Assembly: GCA_031761405.1 (NCBI GenBank)
Contig: JASEVX010000003.1
Span: 18,066,489 to 18,130,488, forward strand
Direction of reading: 5' to 3'
DNA length: 64,000 bases
From: Serripes groenlandicus
Lineage: Eukaryota > Mollusca > Bivalvia > Cardiida > Cardiidae
Shown: in pieces, positions 22,494-33,754 of the stretch
How positions within the stretch are numbered: position 1 is the stretch's first letter
Layout: each line of letters begins with the position of its first letter
Made by a program: the position numbers and the translations under genes
Notes under the pieces: generated by a model
Told to the model about the DNA's origin: nothing
The model's input: the letters and a program-made list of their open reading frames with translations, nothing else
The model's database searches: none

Positions 22494-22703
22494 GCACTTT
22501 CCACATATACATTTCTAGGTATCTGCAGCAGAAGACTTCTGAAAAATTCTAGCAAAAGGAGAAATTTGCAATTATGCATTACTCTGCTCAATAATTATAC
22601 TTTCATTATTTCTTTTCCTCATACGACAATTCTGCAGCAGACAACTTTGAGCATATTTTGTCAAAAGATAGAAAATCTCCATAATTGAATGGATATATAA
22701 GGT
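22494..22703. mobile_element. Two joined TTAA-MITE fragments
   Basis: A type B + fragment (CTTTCCACATATAC to about 22608) joins a type A - fragment (TTTTCCTCATACGACAATTC to TTGAATGGATATATAA). Confidence 0.65.
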
Positions 22704-22971
22704 GCTGTTTTGGGGGTATTTATCATCTTCAGGGATAGTTCTAGTAGAGTTTAGTTTGATTCATCTTAAAATTATCAATTACACTAAACTGTTAAATACA
22801 TACCGGTGTATAGTTTCAGTTTGAACCATAAAGACACACATAAATGTTGGTTTTATCAGGTACTACTGTGTCTTCATGGTGGTATAGAGTGGTAATAGTC
22901 ACTCACAGTCTACCTTGAGAGGGGGAGACCATGCAGGGTTTGATTCTCAAAGCACATGATTTTAAAGACTC

Positions 22972-23160
22972 CCCTTTTCCACAATCAACAAATCTCCAGC
23001 GCACGACTTAAGAAATGTCTTGGCAAAAATATGGAAAATCTTCACCAATGAAAGTATGATATTTGTATAAAGTTAAAAACATTGTGGCAATGCGGATGAG
23101 CAATTTCTCATTTTGCTACAATGTTTTCAAAAGTCATCTGCTTCAAAGGCTTCTTAAGGT
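22972..23160 (-). mobile_element. TTAA-MITE type B, right end lost
   Basis: CCCCTTTTCCACAATCAAC, GGAAAATCTTCACCAATG and TTTCAAAAGTCATCTGC. Confidence 0.7.
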
Positions 23161-23203
23161 GGTAGTCAAGGTTGTTGAATAGAGATAGGACTTGTCCATT
23201 GGC

Positions 23204-23388
23204 CAGGATTTAATAGCAGACGACTTTCGAAATCATTGTGACAAAAAAAGATATTGCTTATAATGAGTAATTACTTTTGCCACAATGTTTTTAACTCTTT
23301 TAATTTAAAAAGGGTTTTATCATGTTTAACTGCTATGATGTTTTCGAAGTTGTCAGCTGCAATTTGTTTATGTGGGAAAGGCTTGAAT
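23204..23388 (+). mobile_element. TTAA-MITE type B, left end lost
   Basis: TAGCAGACGACTTTCG, core near 23258 and TTATGTGGGAAAGGCTTGA. Confidence 0.7.
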
Positions 23389-23809
23389 AAATGATATGAA
23401 ATGATTTTGGAAAAAGTACAATTTTTGTTTTGTGGACAGTGTAGATTCAGAGATCAGGCTGTGTATCTACACCGTCAGATTAAGGCCTACACAGCTCTCA
23501 TTGTGTCACCCTGCGTAGCATGGTAGTCACTTAGGGATTAGTTTTTTTTTGTCCGGCGTGTGTCCTACCGTCTGTCTGTCTGTCTTTCTGTCACACTTTT
23601 TCGTCAGGTGCAGGTGACACACATGCTCCGCGGAGCACTCCATTCTACAGTTATTACTTACATCAGCTTGTGTGAAGCTTCTGTCAACGTGTGTAGATTC
23701 TGATAAGATAGAGCAGATGTACAGTCTGATCCAATCCTACGCTGTTCACACGTTACCAACATTTACCTTATATTTCCTGATGGATGGGCCCATATAATAG
23801 TTGGTGCCT

Positions 23810-24042
23810 TTAACCCTTTCCCACGTACAACAAATCTGCAGCAGACAACTTTGAAAACTTTTAGACAAAAATATGGAAATTCTCTAAAACTGCAGGTATA
23901 ATTGCTGAAACAAAGTAAAAAACATAGTGCAGGCAAAAGGAGAAATTGCTCGTTTTGAGCAATTTCTCCTTTTGTCACAATATTTTCAAAAGTTGTCAGC
24001 TGCAGATGTGACAAAATGCGTCTGCAGGTGGGAAAGGGTTAA
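23810..24042 (-). mobile_element. TTAA-MITE type B, complete
   Basis: TTAACCCTTTCCCACGTACA to GCAGGTGGGAAAGGGTTAA; core GCTCGTTTTGAGC. Confidence 0.93.
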
Positions 24043-24090
24043 ATAACGTGATGGGAACTACTTTTTTTTAACTTCATGGGTAACTGATTA

Positions 24091-25789
24091 TTAGTCGCCG
24101 GGCAGAAGCCCGCGACTTCTATTTTTAATAGCTTTTCGGAAATCACATGGGAGGAGGGATAATTAGTGGAAAGAAACACATTAAGATGTTTTGAACATAT
24201 TACAATTGTGTTTGTTTAAAAACACTAAGTAATGACACATCTAAAATGGAATAAACATTTCGATGTTTTAGGTATTTTTAGTTTCATTTTGTTGACTTGC
24301 ATTTAAGTGTTTTTGTCTTATTTACGAAGACAAATGTGGTCCCTGCTAGACTTGCAACCAACTGCTATATGTCAATATTGAGATATATTGAAATAAAAAT
24401 CACGTCAAATTCTACTTTCAATAGTAATGTTAACTTACTGAATGTTATTTTCATGTTCAAAAATATGTCTTGATTTGTGAAGAATTCATTTGATAATGTT
24501 AACTCGTGTATATCTAAAATATGAACTGTTTCTAACCTAGAACTGTTGATTACGTCACTACCGAGTACCGCCCGCATAGATTTGTAAATTTTGCACACGC
24601 TACTATATACTACTGTACTTACTGTGTGTGCGATAACCAATGAAAAGCTGGATTTGCACGCGATACATTTTACAACAAAAACGTGCGTCGCTTACACTCA
24701 TACGATGGGCTGAATATGCACAATGACACACACACACTTGTATAGTTTCCCATGAACATAAACTGGTAACAGAAACAAAAATAAGAAATAATTTGTGAAA
24801 ATATGTCTCAAATATAAGCCTGTTTATCGGTCGTGAACGTCGAAACGCCTTTTTCTCAGTTTGTGACCTAGTTTCATATTGCCAAAATGTAAACAAAGCG
24901 AAGTGACCGGAAGTAAAATGTAAACTTAGAAAAGTGACTAGGTTATGCAGACAAAAAATGTCGCACGACAAATTGATTTTTCTTAAACGTCACGAAACGA
25001 ATGCATGGGTCGAATGTAGGAGAAAGAAAGATAATATAGAAATGCTTTTCTCTCTCGAATGCAGTGGAATAAAACATGCACTAAAGCTTTGCCTGATTTT
25101 TTATTCACTTTCTTCGATGTCTGACACGAGGGTAAACATTTCGAAAGAATGCTCAAACACCTTATTACAGATAGATAGCTAATATTACACACTTAAAAAT
25201 ATTACACACTTAAATGATTAAATATATGTGATATTAAATGTTGAAACAAATTAAGAGAAGAACAAACTCTGATAAACAATAGATTTAGAAATAAAGAAAA
25301 TCTGCTCTTTCGCACCCAATTAATTTCATACTTGCCACATATATTGTATGCATCAACGATTTAGATAAACAATTTAGCTGTTATATTGTTACAAGTGTGG
25401 TCTACTTGTGAAATAATTAGTATTAAAAAGGAGGAAGTTCATATCTTCAGCAATTTAACCGTTTTCTCAATGTTTTAAGCGATTAAAGGTTTTCATTGTT
25501 GCTTCAGACATGGAAAGGGTTTAATAGCTTTTTATTGCATGTAGATTTAAAACCCAAAATGTATTAAATTTTTTTTTTTTTGACAAATACAAAACATCCA
25601 AAATCCTGACCAAAAGAAATCCTGAAATTTGTAGATCTATGTGGAATTTCAAAAATCCTGGAATTAATCCTTATGAAAACATTATGTGTATGTTTAGACT
25701 AATGAAAGTCAAGACTACATGTGTGTTAAAAAATAAATCAATGCAGTCTTTTCCGGCGACATTGATGCCTTGCATCAACTTTCTCTTGT
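24091..25789 (+). mobile_element. Helentron/HINE-like non-autonomous element, 1.7 kb
   Basis: The left end TTAGTCGCCGGGC forms a hairpin (CCGGGC AGAA GCCCG). The right end has an inverted CCGGCGAC block, then a hairpin with arms TTGATGC and GCATCAA at 25762-25778, then the terminal TTTCTCTTGT. Both ends are shared with the copy at 51538 while the middles differ. No terminal inverted repeat or target duplication is seen. A subterminal inverted repeat plus a 3' hairpin is the architecture described for Helentron-associated elements; the class assignment is inference. No Rep/helicase is present. Confidence 0.6.
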
Positions 25790-25933
25790 GTATGTATTTT
25801 GTGAATGAATAATTTTTTCATGTTAAAACCACAGGATTTTCATTCAAACGTGCTGGTATGTAACTTGTTTTTCCTGAAAGAGAGATAAATAGGAAAGACA
25901 ATTATATAGAAAGGAATAGTAAATCTGGACAAA

Positions 25934-26345
25934 TTAACCCTTTCCAACATTCAACAAATTTGAAAACATCTTGGCAAAACTATGAAAGATGTCTCAACAT
26001 GAAAGTATAATTATTGAAAACAGTTTAATTAACCCTTTCCCTGATATAGACGCTTTCTGACGCCTCTGCAGCAGACAGCTTTTTGATAACATAGTGACAA
26101 AAGAAGAAATTGCACAAAACATGCAATTTCTCCTTTTGCCACAATGTTTTCCACTTTTTGTCATAGGTTATCCATTCAATTATGGAGATTTTCTATGTTT
26201 TGACAAAATACATTCAAAGTCGTCTGCTGCAGAATTGTCGTATGTGGGAAAGGGTTAAATCATAACAGAGAAATTGCTCATAATGAGCAATTTATTTCTA
26301 GATTTGTCACTGTTTTCTGCTGCAGGGTCGTGTAAACGGGAGACA
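25934..26345 (-). mobile_element. TTAA-MITE type B, old copy split by a nested copy
   Basis: Left part TTAACCCTTTCCAACATTC to GAAAACAGTTTAA; right part resumes ATAACAGAGAAATTGCTC with core GCTCATAATGAGC and CTGCTGCAGGG. Confidence 0.75.
26029..26258 (+). mobile_element. TTAA-MITE type A, complete, nested at TTAA
   Basis: TTAACCCTTTCCCTGATATA to GTATGTGGGAAAGGGTTAA, sitting exactly at a TTAA of the older copy. Confidence 0.93.
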
Positions 26346-26618
26346 TTTGAGTTTACTAACACTTATGATATTGCTGACATTGTAATGAAAACAGCACAAA
26401 ACCCAAATTACAAATAAATGACACTGAATCAAATTTGCATCAAGTCAATGGTAATATTTTATGCAAAGATTTCCGCTGCAGGGATGACACTGGTGGTTAT
26501 GTATCGGCATTACCTTGTTTATTCAGATCATTGTGATGGGGAGGGAGGTGATTTTGCATAATGCACATAAATTATGATGAATTACTTCCCTTTTTCAATC
26601 ATATGTAAACCTTTTATG

Positions 26619-26799
26619 CCCTTAGATAGCAGCAGGGACGTAGATCTATGTCCCTGATAGCAGTACGGTGATTTTCAACCCTTAGATAGCAGCAGGGACG
26701 TAGATCTATGTCCCTGATAGCAGTACGGTGATTTTCAACCCATAGATAGCAGCAGGGACGTAGATCTATGTCCCTGATAGCAGTACGGTGATTTTCAAC
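26619..26799. repeat. Three 60-bp tandem units with an internal palindrome
   Basis: Three almost identical 60-bp units, each with a near-perfect 22-bp palindrome (first at 26635-26656) centred on TAGATCTA with AGGGAC and GTCCCT ends, plus a DIDLRPCC-coding minus frame that is only repeat-driven. Confidence 0.93.
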
Positions 26800-26890
26800 C
26801 CTTTCCCACAGCAGACCACTTTCAAAATATCTAAGCAAAAATATAATGCATCCCGAGAACTATTCAATGGTAGTATAATTATAATACAAC
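26798..26890 (-). mobile_element. TTAA-MITE left fragment
   Basis: AACCCTTTCCCACAGCAGAC followed by AAGCAAAAATATAATGC; begins where the 60-bp array ends. Confidence 0.6.
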
Positions 26891-26965
26891 CTTGACAAAA
26901 ATTCATTGTGTTTAGGATCACTCAACTTCCATCAACGGGCTCATATATATATATTTTATGAGGGA

Positions 26966-27180
26966 AGATTTGATTTATTGGGGTTTTACGCCGATTTCAA
27001 CATGATTTCGGTTATATCAAGGCGACGTTTTACTTATTCATGATCCTTTGGTAAACAAAGCAGTACTAGGCTAGGAAATGTGCCTTGCCCAAGGGCAATC
27101 TACAATGACTGAGACTGGGGATCGAGAACGGGATGCCCGGTTTCAAATTCCTGACGCTAACCACTCGACTACGGCGGATT
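26966..27180 (-). mobile_element. SINE with a Ser/Leu-like tRNA head
   Basis: Same family as 14081-14297. Minus strand reads CGTAGTCGAGTGGTTAGCG, GGCAAGGCACATTTCC, GGATCATGAATAAGT and tail GTTGAAATCGGCGTAAAACC. Confidence 0.85.
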
Positions 27181-27266
27181 CCTTGATAAGGGAAGGTAGT
27201 CAGGTGCCTCGGAAAATATGTATTTGGAGTACAGGTGCAAGAAAGCCCTGAAACACATGTAAGGTC

Positions 27267-27336
27267 TCAATCAATCAATCAATCAATCAATCCAATTAAT
27301 CAATCCAATCAATCTATCAATAAATCATTCAATCAT
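27267..27336. repeat. (TCAA)n simple repeat
   Basis: TCAATCAATCAATCAATC plus degenerate units; possibly the tail of an unrecognised retroposon upstream. Confidence 0.9.
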
Positions 27337-27673
27337 TAAGGCTGTGGTTATGACGGAGGGTAATCTTATCCACATGGATTCAATATCAAAATTTGAAATA
27401 TCACTGTGTCAGTGAATGGATTTACCAATATGTTTGGTTTATAAAGCCCTCTCGATCAAAGCAGATATGATATAAATTAAAGAATTTCAAAATGAAAACA
27501 CGGATCATAATTCAAACGTTCTCCCCCTTCATAAATCTGCCAATAATAAGCTTTTGAAAGAAAATAATTATATATTTTTTTATATTATTCAGAATATTTG
27601 AGAGTTTTATAAATGTTCTAGACACTTTTTTAATTGTTTTATTTGTACTGCAACCTTTCTATGCTAAATATAT

Positions 27674-27882
27674 TTAACCCTTAATTATCCACTTGTAGAC
27701 ATATTTAGACGCATCAGCAAACAGCTTTTTAAACCTTTATAAAGTGACAAAAAAATAATAATTAAGCAGGTTCTCCATTTGTCACAATGTTTTCAACTCT
27801 ATTCAATAGTAATTTCCTAAATATTTGTCTTGATGTTTCCAAGTCACCAGCTGCAAAGTTGTTTTATGTGGGAAAGGGTTAA
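27674..27882 (+). mobile_element. TTAA-MITE type B, diverged
   Basis: TTAACCCTTAATTATCCAC to TATGTGGGAAAGGGTTAA. Confidence 0.8.
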
Positions 27883-27887
27883 TTTAA

Positions 27888-28040
27888 GCCCCTGAATGCG
27901 GTAGAAGACTATTGATACCTCTGTAGCAAAAGACTCTCAAAAACTTCATTGTAAAACAGCAATAGCTCTTCATTGATCATGAGCAATGTCTCCTTTTGCA
28001 ACATTGTTTTTAACTCTTCGTCAAAACTTTTCTTCTAAAT
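27888..28040 (+). mobile_element. TTAA-MITE fragment, diverged
   Basis: AGACTATTGATACCTCTG, AACTTCATTGTAAAACAGC and GAGCAATGTCTCCTTTTGC. Confidence 0.5.
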
Positions 28041-28416
28041 TTTGAGGTGACACTTATCTTTTCCTCAAATTGATCAAAGCAGACAATTTTGAAAATATCA
28101 TATTGGTTAATTTAAGTACAATGAAGGCGAGACAGACAACTTCTGAAATTTGACCTGTGAATAAGATATCTTCTTGTAAGGTTATTAAAATGTTTAAACT
28201 CATCCTGTTTTATATCAGTCTTTTATTAGTTATGAAATAAAATTAATTAAAAATATTTGATATTATCAAAAAAACTTTTATAATAGGGGCATTTAAGTTT
28301 GCACTACACATATTTAATGATTGACTGGAGTTTTATAACTCTGATCTTAATTTTTTTTCGGTTATTCACAGCAACCTTTTATCTATCCATGTTTTTCCTG
28401 GTAACGCTGTGACATT

Positions 28417-28672
28417 TGAGCTGTTCCACGGAGAAACCAACATTATGTAACATCTGCGTAATGTATCGTCCCAGATCGGCCTGCACAGGCTTATCCGAGC
28501 TGACACATTCCATCTCAGGGGGATAGAGGTATAGAGTAATGATTCCTGAAACAGAATATCCACAGGAGGCGAAAAGTGTCTGTCCAGGTTAGCCTGCGTG
28601 GCATGCTAAGGTTGATCTGGGTAGATACTTTACGCAGAGTCCACACTGTTGGTTTTCTCGCAGGACAGCTCA
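28417..28672 (+). mobile_element. TGAGCCGT-MITE, complete
   Basis: Ends TGAGCTGTTCCACGGAGAAA and TTTCTCGCAGGACAGCTCA, with the shared CATTCCATCTCAGG and GAAACAGAATATCCACAGG blocks inside. Confidence 0.8.
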
Positions 28673-28786
28673 TTTGTCAATTTTAGGGAATGACTGTTGG
28701 CCTAGCCATGAATCAACTCATGACTCCTTTAAGGTAGAGATCCCTGATTGTTACCAATTGAGATGTATGTAGGATTGATGATCATA

Positions 28787-29074
28787 TTTTCCCCCATTCA
28801 ACAAACCTGCAACAGACGACTTTGGTAACACCTTTGCACAAATTTGAACAATCCCTTTAACCCTTTCCCACATACAACAAATTTGTAGCAGACAACTTTG
28901 AAAACACACCGAAATTGTTTGCAAACTTTTAAATGAAAGTACAATAATTGAATAGAATTGAAAACATGTTGACAAAAGGAGAAATTGCTAGTTTTGAGCA
29001 ATTTCTTCTTTGGTTGACAATGTTTTCAAAAAGCCATCTGCTGCAGAAAGCATTTGTATGTGGGAAAGGGTTAA
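28787..29074 (-). mobile_element. TTAA-MITE type B, complete (28857-29074), with a left-hand stub
   Basis: Complete copy from TTAACCCTTTCCCACATACA to GTATGTGGGAAAGGGTTAA. A 70-bp type B stub (TTCAACAAACCTGCAACAG) abuts its left TTAA. Confidence 0.88.
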
Positions 29075-29279
29075 CCCCCAAATACGTGACTTTTAAACTG
29101 ATATCATCTTCTCTTACAGTTATTGTGATTAACAAAGTGATAACTAAATTAAATGTAATTTCAATGTTTTTTGTTGTAAACTAGGAGTGTGTCCAAACCC
29201 TTCCAAACCTAACCCATACTGATCATGATATCAAATAGCAATAGACCTACCATGACTACATTATAAGGAGTGTGTTTCC

Positions 29280-30076
29280 ATAACCCTGTCCCACATACAA
29301 CACATCTGTAGTAGATGAACTTAAAAATGTTTCAGAAATGTTGTGGCAAAGGAAGAAATTGCTCATGGTGAACAATTTTTAGCTCTATTGGCCAAACTGG
29401 CCAGAAGAGCTTATGCGATGGCGTTGTATCCATAATGTCTGTGCGTCCGTTCGTAAACAATTGCTTGTGAACTCGATGAAGTCTTCAGTTTTGATTGTAT
29501 CTCAATCAAACTTATACAGTAGTTAGATATCCATGAGAGCTCAGTTTCTTTCGCAAACCAGCCAGATCCGCCCATGCAAGACTGGATTATGGCCCTTGAA
29601 ATTGTCAAAATTGCTATAATAGAGCTTGTGAACACAATAGAGGCGCCATTTACTATCTGATCTTCCCCAAACTAAGATAGTAGTTAAATATTGATGAGAG
29701 CTCGGTTACTTTTGAAAACCAGCCAGAAGAGCCCATGCATGACTGGATTATGGCTCTTAAAATTGTCAAAATTACTATAATAGAGCTTGTGAACACAATA
29801 GAGCCTCCATTTTCTATCCGATCTTCACCAAACTTAGATAGTAGCTAAATATTGATAATATATACCAGACTAGCTCATTCTTCTACCCTTTGTTGCCCAT
29901 ACATACATGATCTGGATTGAAAATATTATTGAAGAACCACATGCCGAGCCTCTTGTTCCTTATGCCACAATGTTTTCAACTCCATTCAATAATAAGAACA
30001 CTTTCGTTTACTCTGAAATTCCATATTTTGATGTAAAGTTGCCTGCTGCAGATTTTGTATGTGAGAAAGGGTTAAA
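29280..30076 (+). mobile_element. TTAA-MITE type B split by an AGCTCTATTGGCC element
   Basis: Left part ATAACCCTGTCCCACATACA to GAACAATTT (about 29377); right part from about 29940 (CCTTATGCCACAATG) to GTGAGAAAGGGTTAA. Confidence 0.75.
29377..29935 (+). mobile_element. AGCTCTATTGGCC repeat with two about 170-bp units
   Basis: Opens TTTTTAGCTCTATTGGCC with GGCCAAACTGGCC. Two units share GACTGGATTATGGC, TTGTCAAAATT and GAGCTTGTGAACACAATAGA. Confidence 0.7.
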
Positions 30077-30338
30077 GCCCATTGTATATCATCCTTAGTC
30101 TTCTTATGAAATGTTCAATGTCAAAATAGATTAGAGTTTTCAAACTTGATTCATGTTTTTACTAGATTTATTGCATATTTGACCCCATAAAACACTTAAG
30201 AAAAGATTTACCTTAAACGTACCCCACCTGAAGTTTTCAATAAGAATTTAGGTTTTCAAAAATATTATACTTTATCCCTATTGTCATACTTTATGGAAAA
30301 TTAAAAATGTGACAATTTCAATTACATATCGGTTTTGC

Positions 30339-30555
30339 ATAACCCTTTCCCACATACAACAAATCTGCATCAGATGTCACTTGGAAAACACAGAAAATTG
30401 CGTTAAACAGAAGTATAATGATAAAATTGAATTGAAAACATTATGGCAAATGGAGGAATTGCTCATTACGAGCAATTACTCTTTTTGAAACAATTTTTAC
30501 AAAAGTTGTCTGCTGCAGATGTATCGAAACAAGTCTTCAAGTGTGAAAGGGTTAA
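30339..30555 (-). mobile_element. TTAA-MITE type B, complete
   Basis: ATAACCCTTTCCCACATACA to AAGTGTGAAAGGGTTAA; core GCTCATTACGAGC. Confidence 0.88.
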
Positions 30556-30609
30556 AATTTGTACCTAAGAATTCAGAAACTAATAATGGACACCCCTGTG
30601 TAAAGATAT

Positions 30610-30870
30610 CCATGATCCATGTTCAAACATGAATGACCACGGTCAAACCATGGTTGTCAATGATGATTTCAAAACTTTTGACAATGATTTTTATGACCAT
30701 GGTCTGACCACTGTCAAACCATGGTCAAATCAGTATCAAATCAGTATCACTGTCAAACCATGGTCAAATCAGTATAAATAAAAGTTTAAAATTTAAATTT
30801 TATGTGTTTTTTTTGCTCAGAATTTCCATCAGCGTAGTGACCATGATTCATGGTCATTCATGGTCATTAA
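30610..30870. repeat. CATGGTC palindrome-rich cluster 1
   Basis: Many short motifs CCATGGTCAAA, GACCATGGTC and GGTCAAACCATGG in both orientations, with a direct repeat ACTGTCAAACCATGGTCAAA. Related to the cluster at 38175-38580. Confidence 0.75.
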
Positions 30871-31500
30871 CAATTTCATTTGATGTTGAATAAACCACTA
30901 AAACCAAAAGATAATTAAAAACAAATATGATTTATTTTATACATACTACTAAATGCATCAGAGAATGTGTGTTTAACTCAGTATGAATCACTTAAACTTC
31001 CATTCTGAATAGAGAAATAAGAACATTTATAGATCACTTCTATAACACTTCTAGAACACTTCTAGAACCAAAAACGTTCTTATAAATGTATTATAGTGAA
31101 AACTTTTAAAATCTTCTTGTCAAAAGTAAAGGCCCTAGTGATAATCAAAGCGCTGAAGGCACTGAATTTGTTTGGGTACATAAAACTGTTCAAACATTTG
31201 CCTTTGCGTAGATGTGTGATTTATAAAACTATGCATTGTTTATAAATATTACAACTTCGGGTAAAAGAATAAATGACGCATCCGTTAAAATTAAATGCCA
31301 TTTTAGTTGTCTATAAAAATAAATCATGAGACATACATGTGAATATTATATTTAATGTCCAAGTTTCAAAAGACATGTAAAACAAATGGATAACCATTAT
31401 GGCCCCGACTCACTCATCTAAGTATTTAATAATTTTTGTTACAAAAAAAATCACCATTGACCAAGGGTTTTCTAAAAATCTTACTCAAAAGCTTCCTGCT
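30871..31500. other. AT-rich, no gene seen
   Basis: No recognisable feature apart from a short repeat of CACTTCTAGAAC near 31045-31068. Confidence 0.4.
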
Positions 31501-32282
31501 TAACAAGAGATTTTTTCAAGTTTTCACTATAGCCATATAAGGCCAAATAGCCCTGCCCCGCTGGCGGCCATGTTTTTCGACCAATCAACATGGCTTGGAG
31601 GAATCTGATAGATGGTCTCCCAATGAACATTTCTACAAAAAGAATTGAAAATTGGCCAAAAACTTTCGGATGAGAAGATTTTTCAAGTTTTTACTATAGC
31701 CATATTAGGCAAAAAAGCCCCGACCGCTGGCGGCCATGTTTTTCGACCAATCAACTTGGCTGGAAGGAATCTGATAGAGGGTCACCCTAGGAACATTTCT
31801 ACAAAATTATTTGAAAATCGGCCTGACACTTTTGGAGGAGAAGATTTTTTTGAGTTTACACTATAGCCATATAAGGCAAAAAAGCCCCGCTCCCTGGCGG
31901 CCAAGGAACACTGTAGCAACGTTAAATGTCGCACCAACGCTAAATGTCACACTTGACGTTTTATGTCACAAGGCTGACGCTAAACGTCGCAACCAACGCT
32001 AAATGTCGCAAAACCTTCTGACGTTATATGTCGCATCTGTAACGCCAAATGTCGCAAAACAAGGTACTGCCGCTATATGTTGCAACATCAACGCTAAATG
32101 TCTCACTCCTTTATAAGCACTCTTTTGTAGTATTACTGTTTCACACAATGTACAAATTACAATGTTTCATCTCACTCTGTCCCTTCTTTTTTTAGTTATA
32201 GCTCCTGAAGTAGTCATTTTTTTGCGACATTTAGCGTCAGCCTTGCGACATATAACGTCAAGTACGACATATATACAAGATA

Positions 32283-33602
32283 TATATGCACTCTCGTACT
32301 ATCGATATGGATTCGCACACTTACGATAAGGACTCTCACACAAGCGATATGCACTCTTGTACTAACGATATGGATTCGCTCACTAACGATATTGATTCAT
32401 ACACTTACGATATAGACTCTCACAAAAGCTGTATGCACTCTCGTACTAACGATAATGACTCGCACACTAACGATATGGACTCTAGTAATAGTGGTTCATC
32501 AGAATAACAGATTGCGCTTTGTGTTTATACATTCCTTGCGGGCCAATGACTGGCTCTTTCTGCGGATAGCCACATTTTGTGGCTGGTATACAATAGATGG
32601 AATATGGTATAAACGTAAGACATTTTTTTTGTAAACACATGTACACGGACATACACTGTGACATAACGTTATAACATGTACAATTTTCTTAAGTTGTTTA
32701 AAACTGTAAAATTAAAGAAAATTGTACATGTTATAACGTAATGTAACAGTGTATGTCCGTGTACATGTGTTTTCAAAATGTTAATGCGTTCTATGGATAG
32801 CCACATATTGTAACTGGTATACAATTGTCTCTCTTGTCACAAACTGTATAAGCTAATACTGGAATAAAAACTGACACGGAATAAGTAACATGCTTTTTGT
32901 TGCCATTCCTTAACCTACTTATAAAAAAGTTTATAAATGTAGCACTTTAACATCCCGTAACTGATACCTTGAACGTTTATACCATATTCCATCTATTGTA
33001 TACTAGCCACCAAATGTGGCTATCCGCAGATAGAGTAGAGCCAGGCATTGGCCCGCGAGGAATGTGTTAACACATCACGGATTGCCTGCACTAACCAACA
33101 GCCAGGTCCTGCTATTCATATAATTCTTCTAACACTAAAAGGCGACACAGATATATCACAGAACCGGCAAGGGTTGAGATACAACCGAGGCGGTTGTGTC
33201 TTGCTCACAATGTCTTTGAACAATGTATTCACCCGTTGAAGGGAGTATCGCGACGAAGGATTTTGTTTCGAACCAAGGTTAACAATAATATACCAAATCA
33301 ACTGTGGTAGTTCTACATGGTGCTTTTAATGAACGTGTTTCGGTTTCCGTTTTAAATGTATCATTTCTCACAATCTGTTATTCTAATGAACCACTATTAC
33401 TAGAGTCCATCTCGTTAGTGTGCGAGTGATTATCGTTAGAACGAGAGTGCATATAGTTTTTGTGAGAGTCCATATCGTTAGTGTATAAATCAATATCGTA
33501 AGTGAGCGAATCCATATCAGTAGTACAAGAGTGCATATCGCTTGTGTGAGAGTCCTTATCGTAAGAGTGCGAATCCATATCGATAGTACGAGAGTGCATA
33601 TA
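32283..33602. repeat. Inverted pair of 21-bp tandem arrays
   Basis: Plus array 32283-32507 and its inverted copy 33380-33602, each about ten units of the form GATATGGACTCGCACACTAAC. Both keep an open frame translating as D-M-D-S-H-T-N/Y heptads, ending NSGSSE or NSGSLE; the plus-strand frame at 32286 and the minus-strand frame at 33605 downward mirror each other. Confidence 0.85.
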
Positions 33603-33754
33603 TATAGAGAATATTATGTCCCTGACGTAAGATATGAACTTTATCTGACGAGGTTGGGAGAATTGATAATTGGCGAGCCTTTGGCGAGACAATTATCCTT
33701 TCTCACAGCCGAGTCTGATAAAGTTCATATCTTACGTCAGGGACGTAATATTCT

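Noticed and set aside
24934..25182. Possible transposase or Rep remnant inside the Helentron-like element
   Set aside because: The 82-codon frame shows no HUH or helicase motif and is absent from the other copy.
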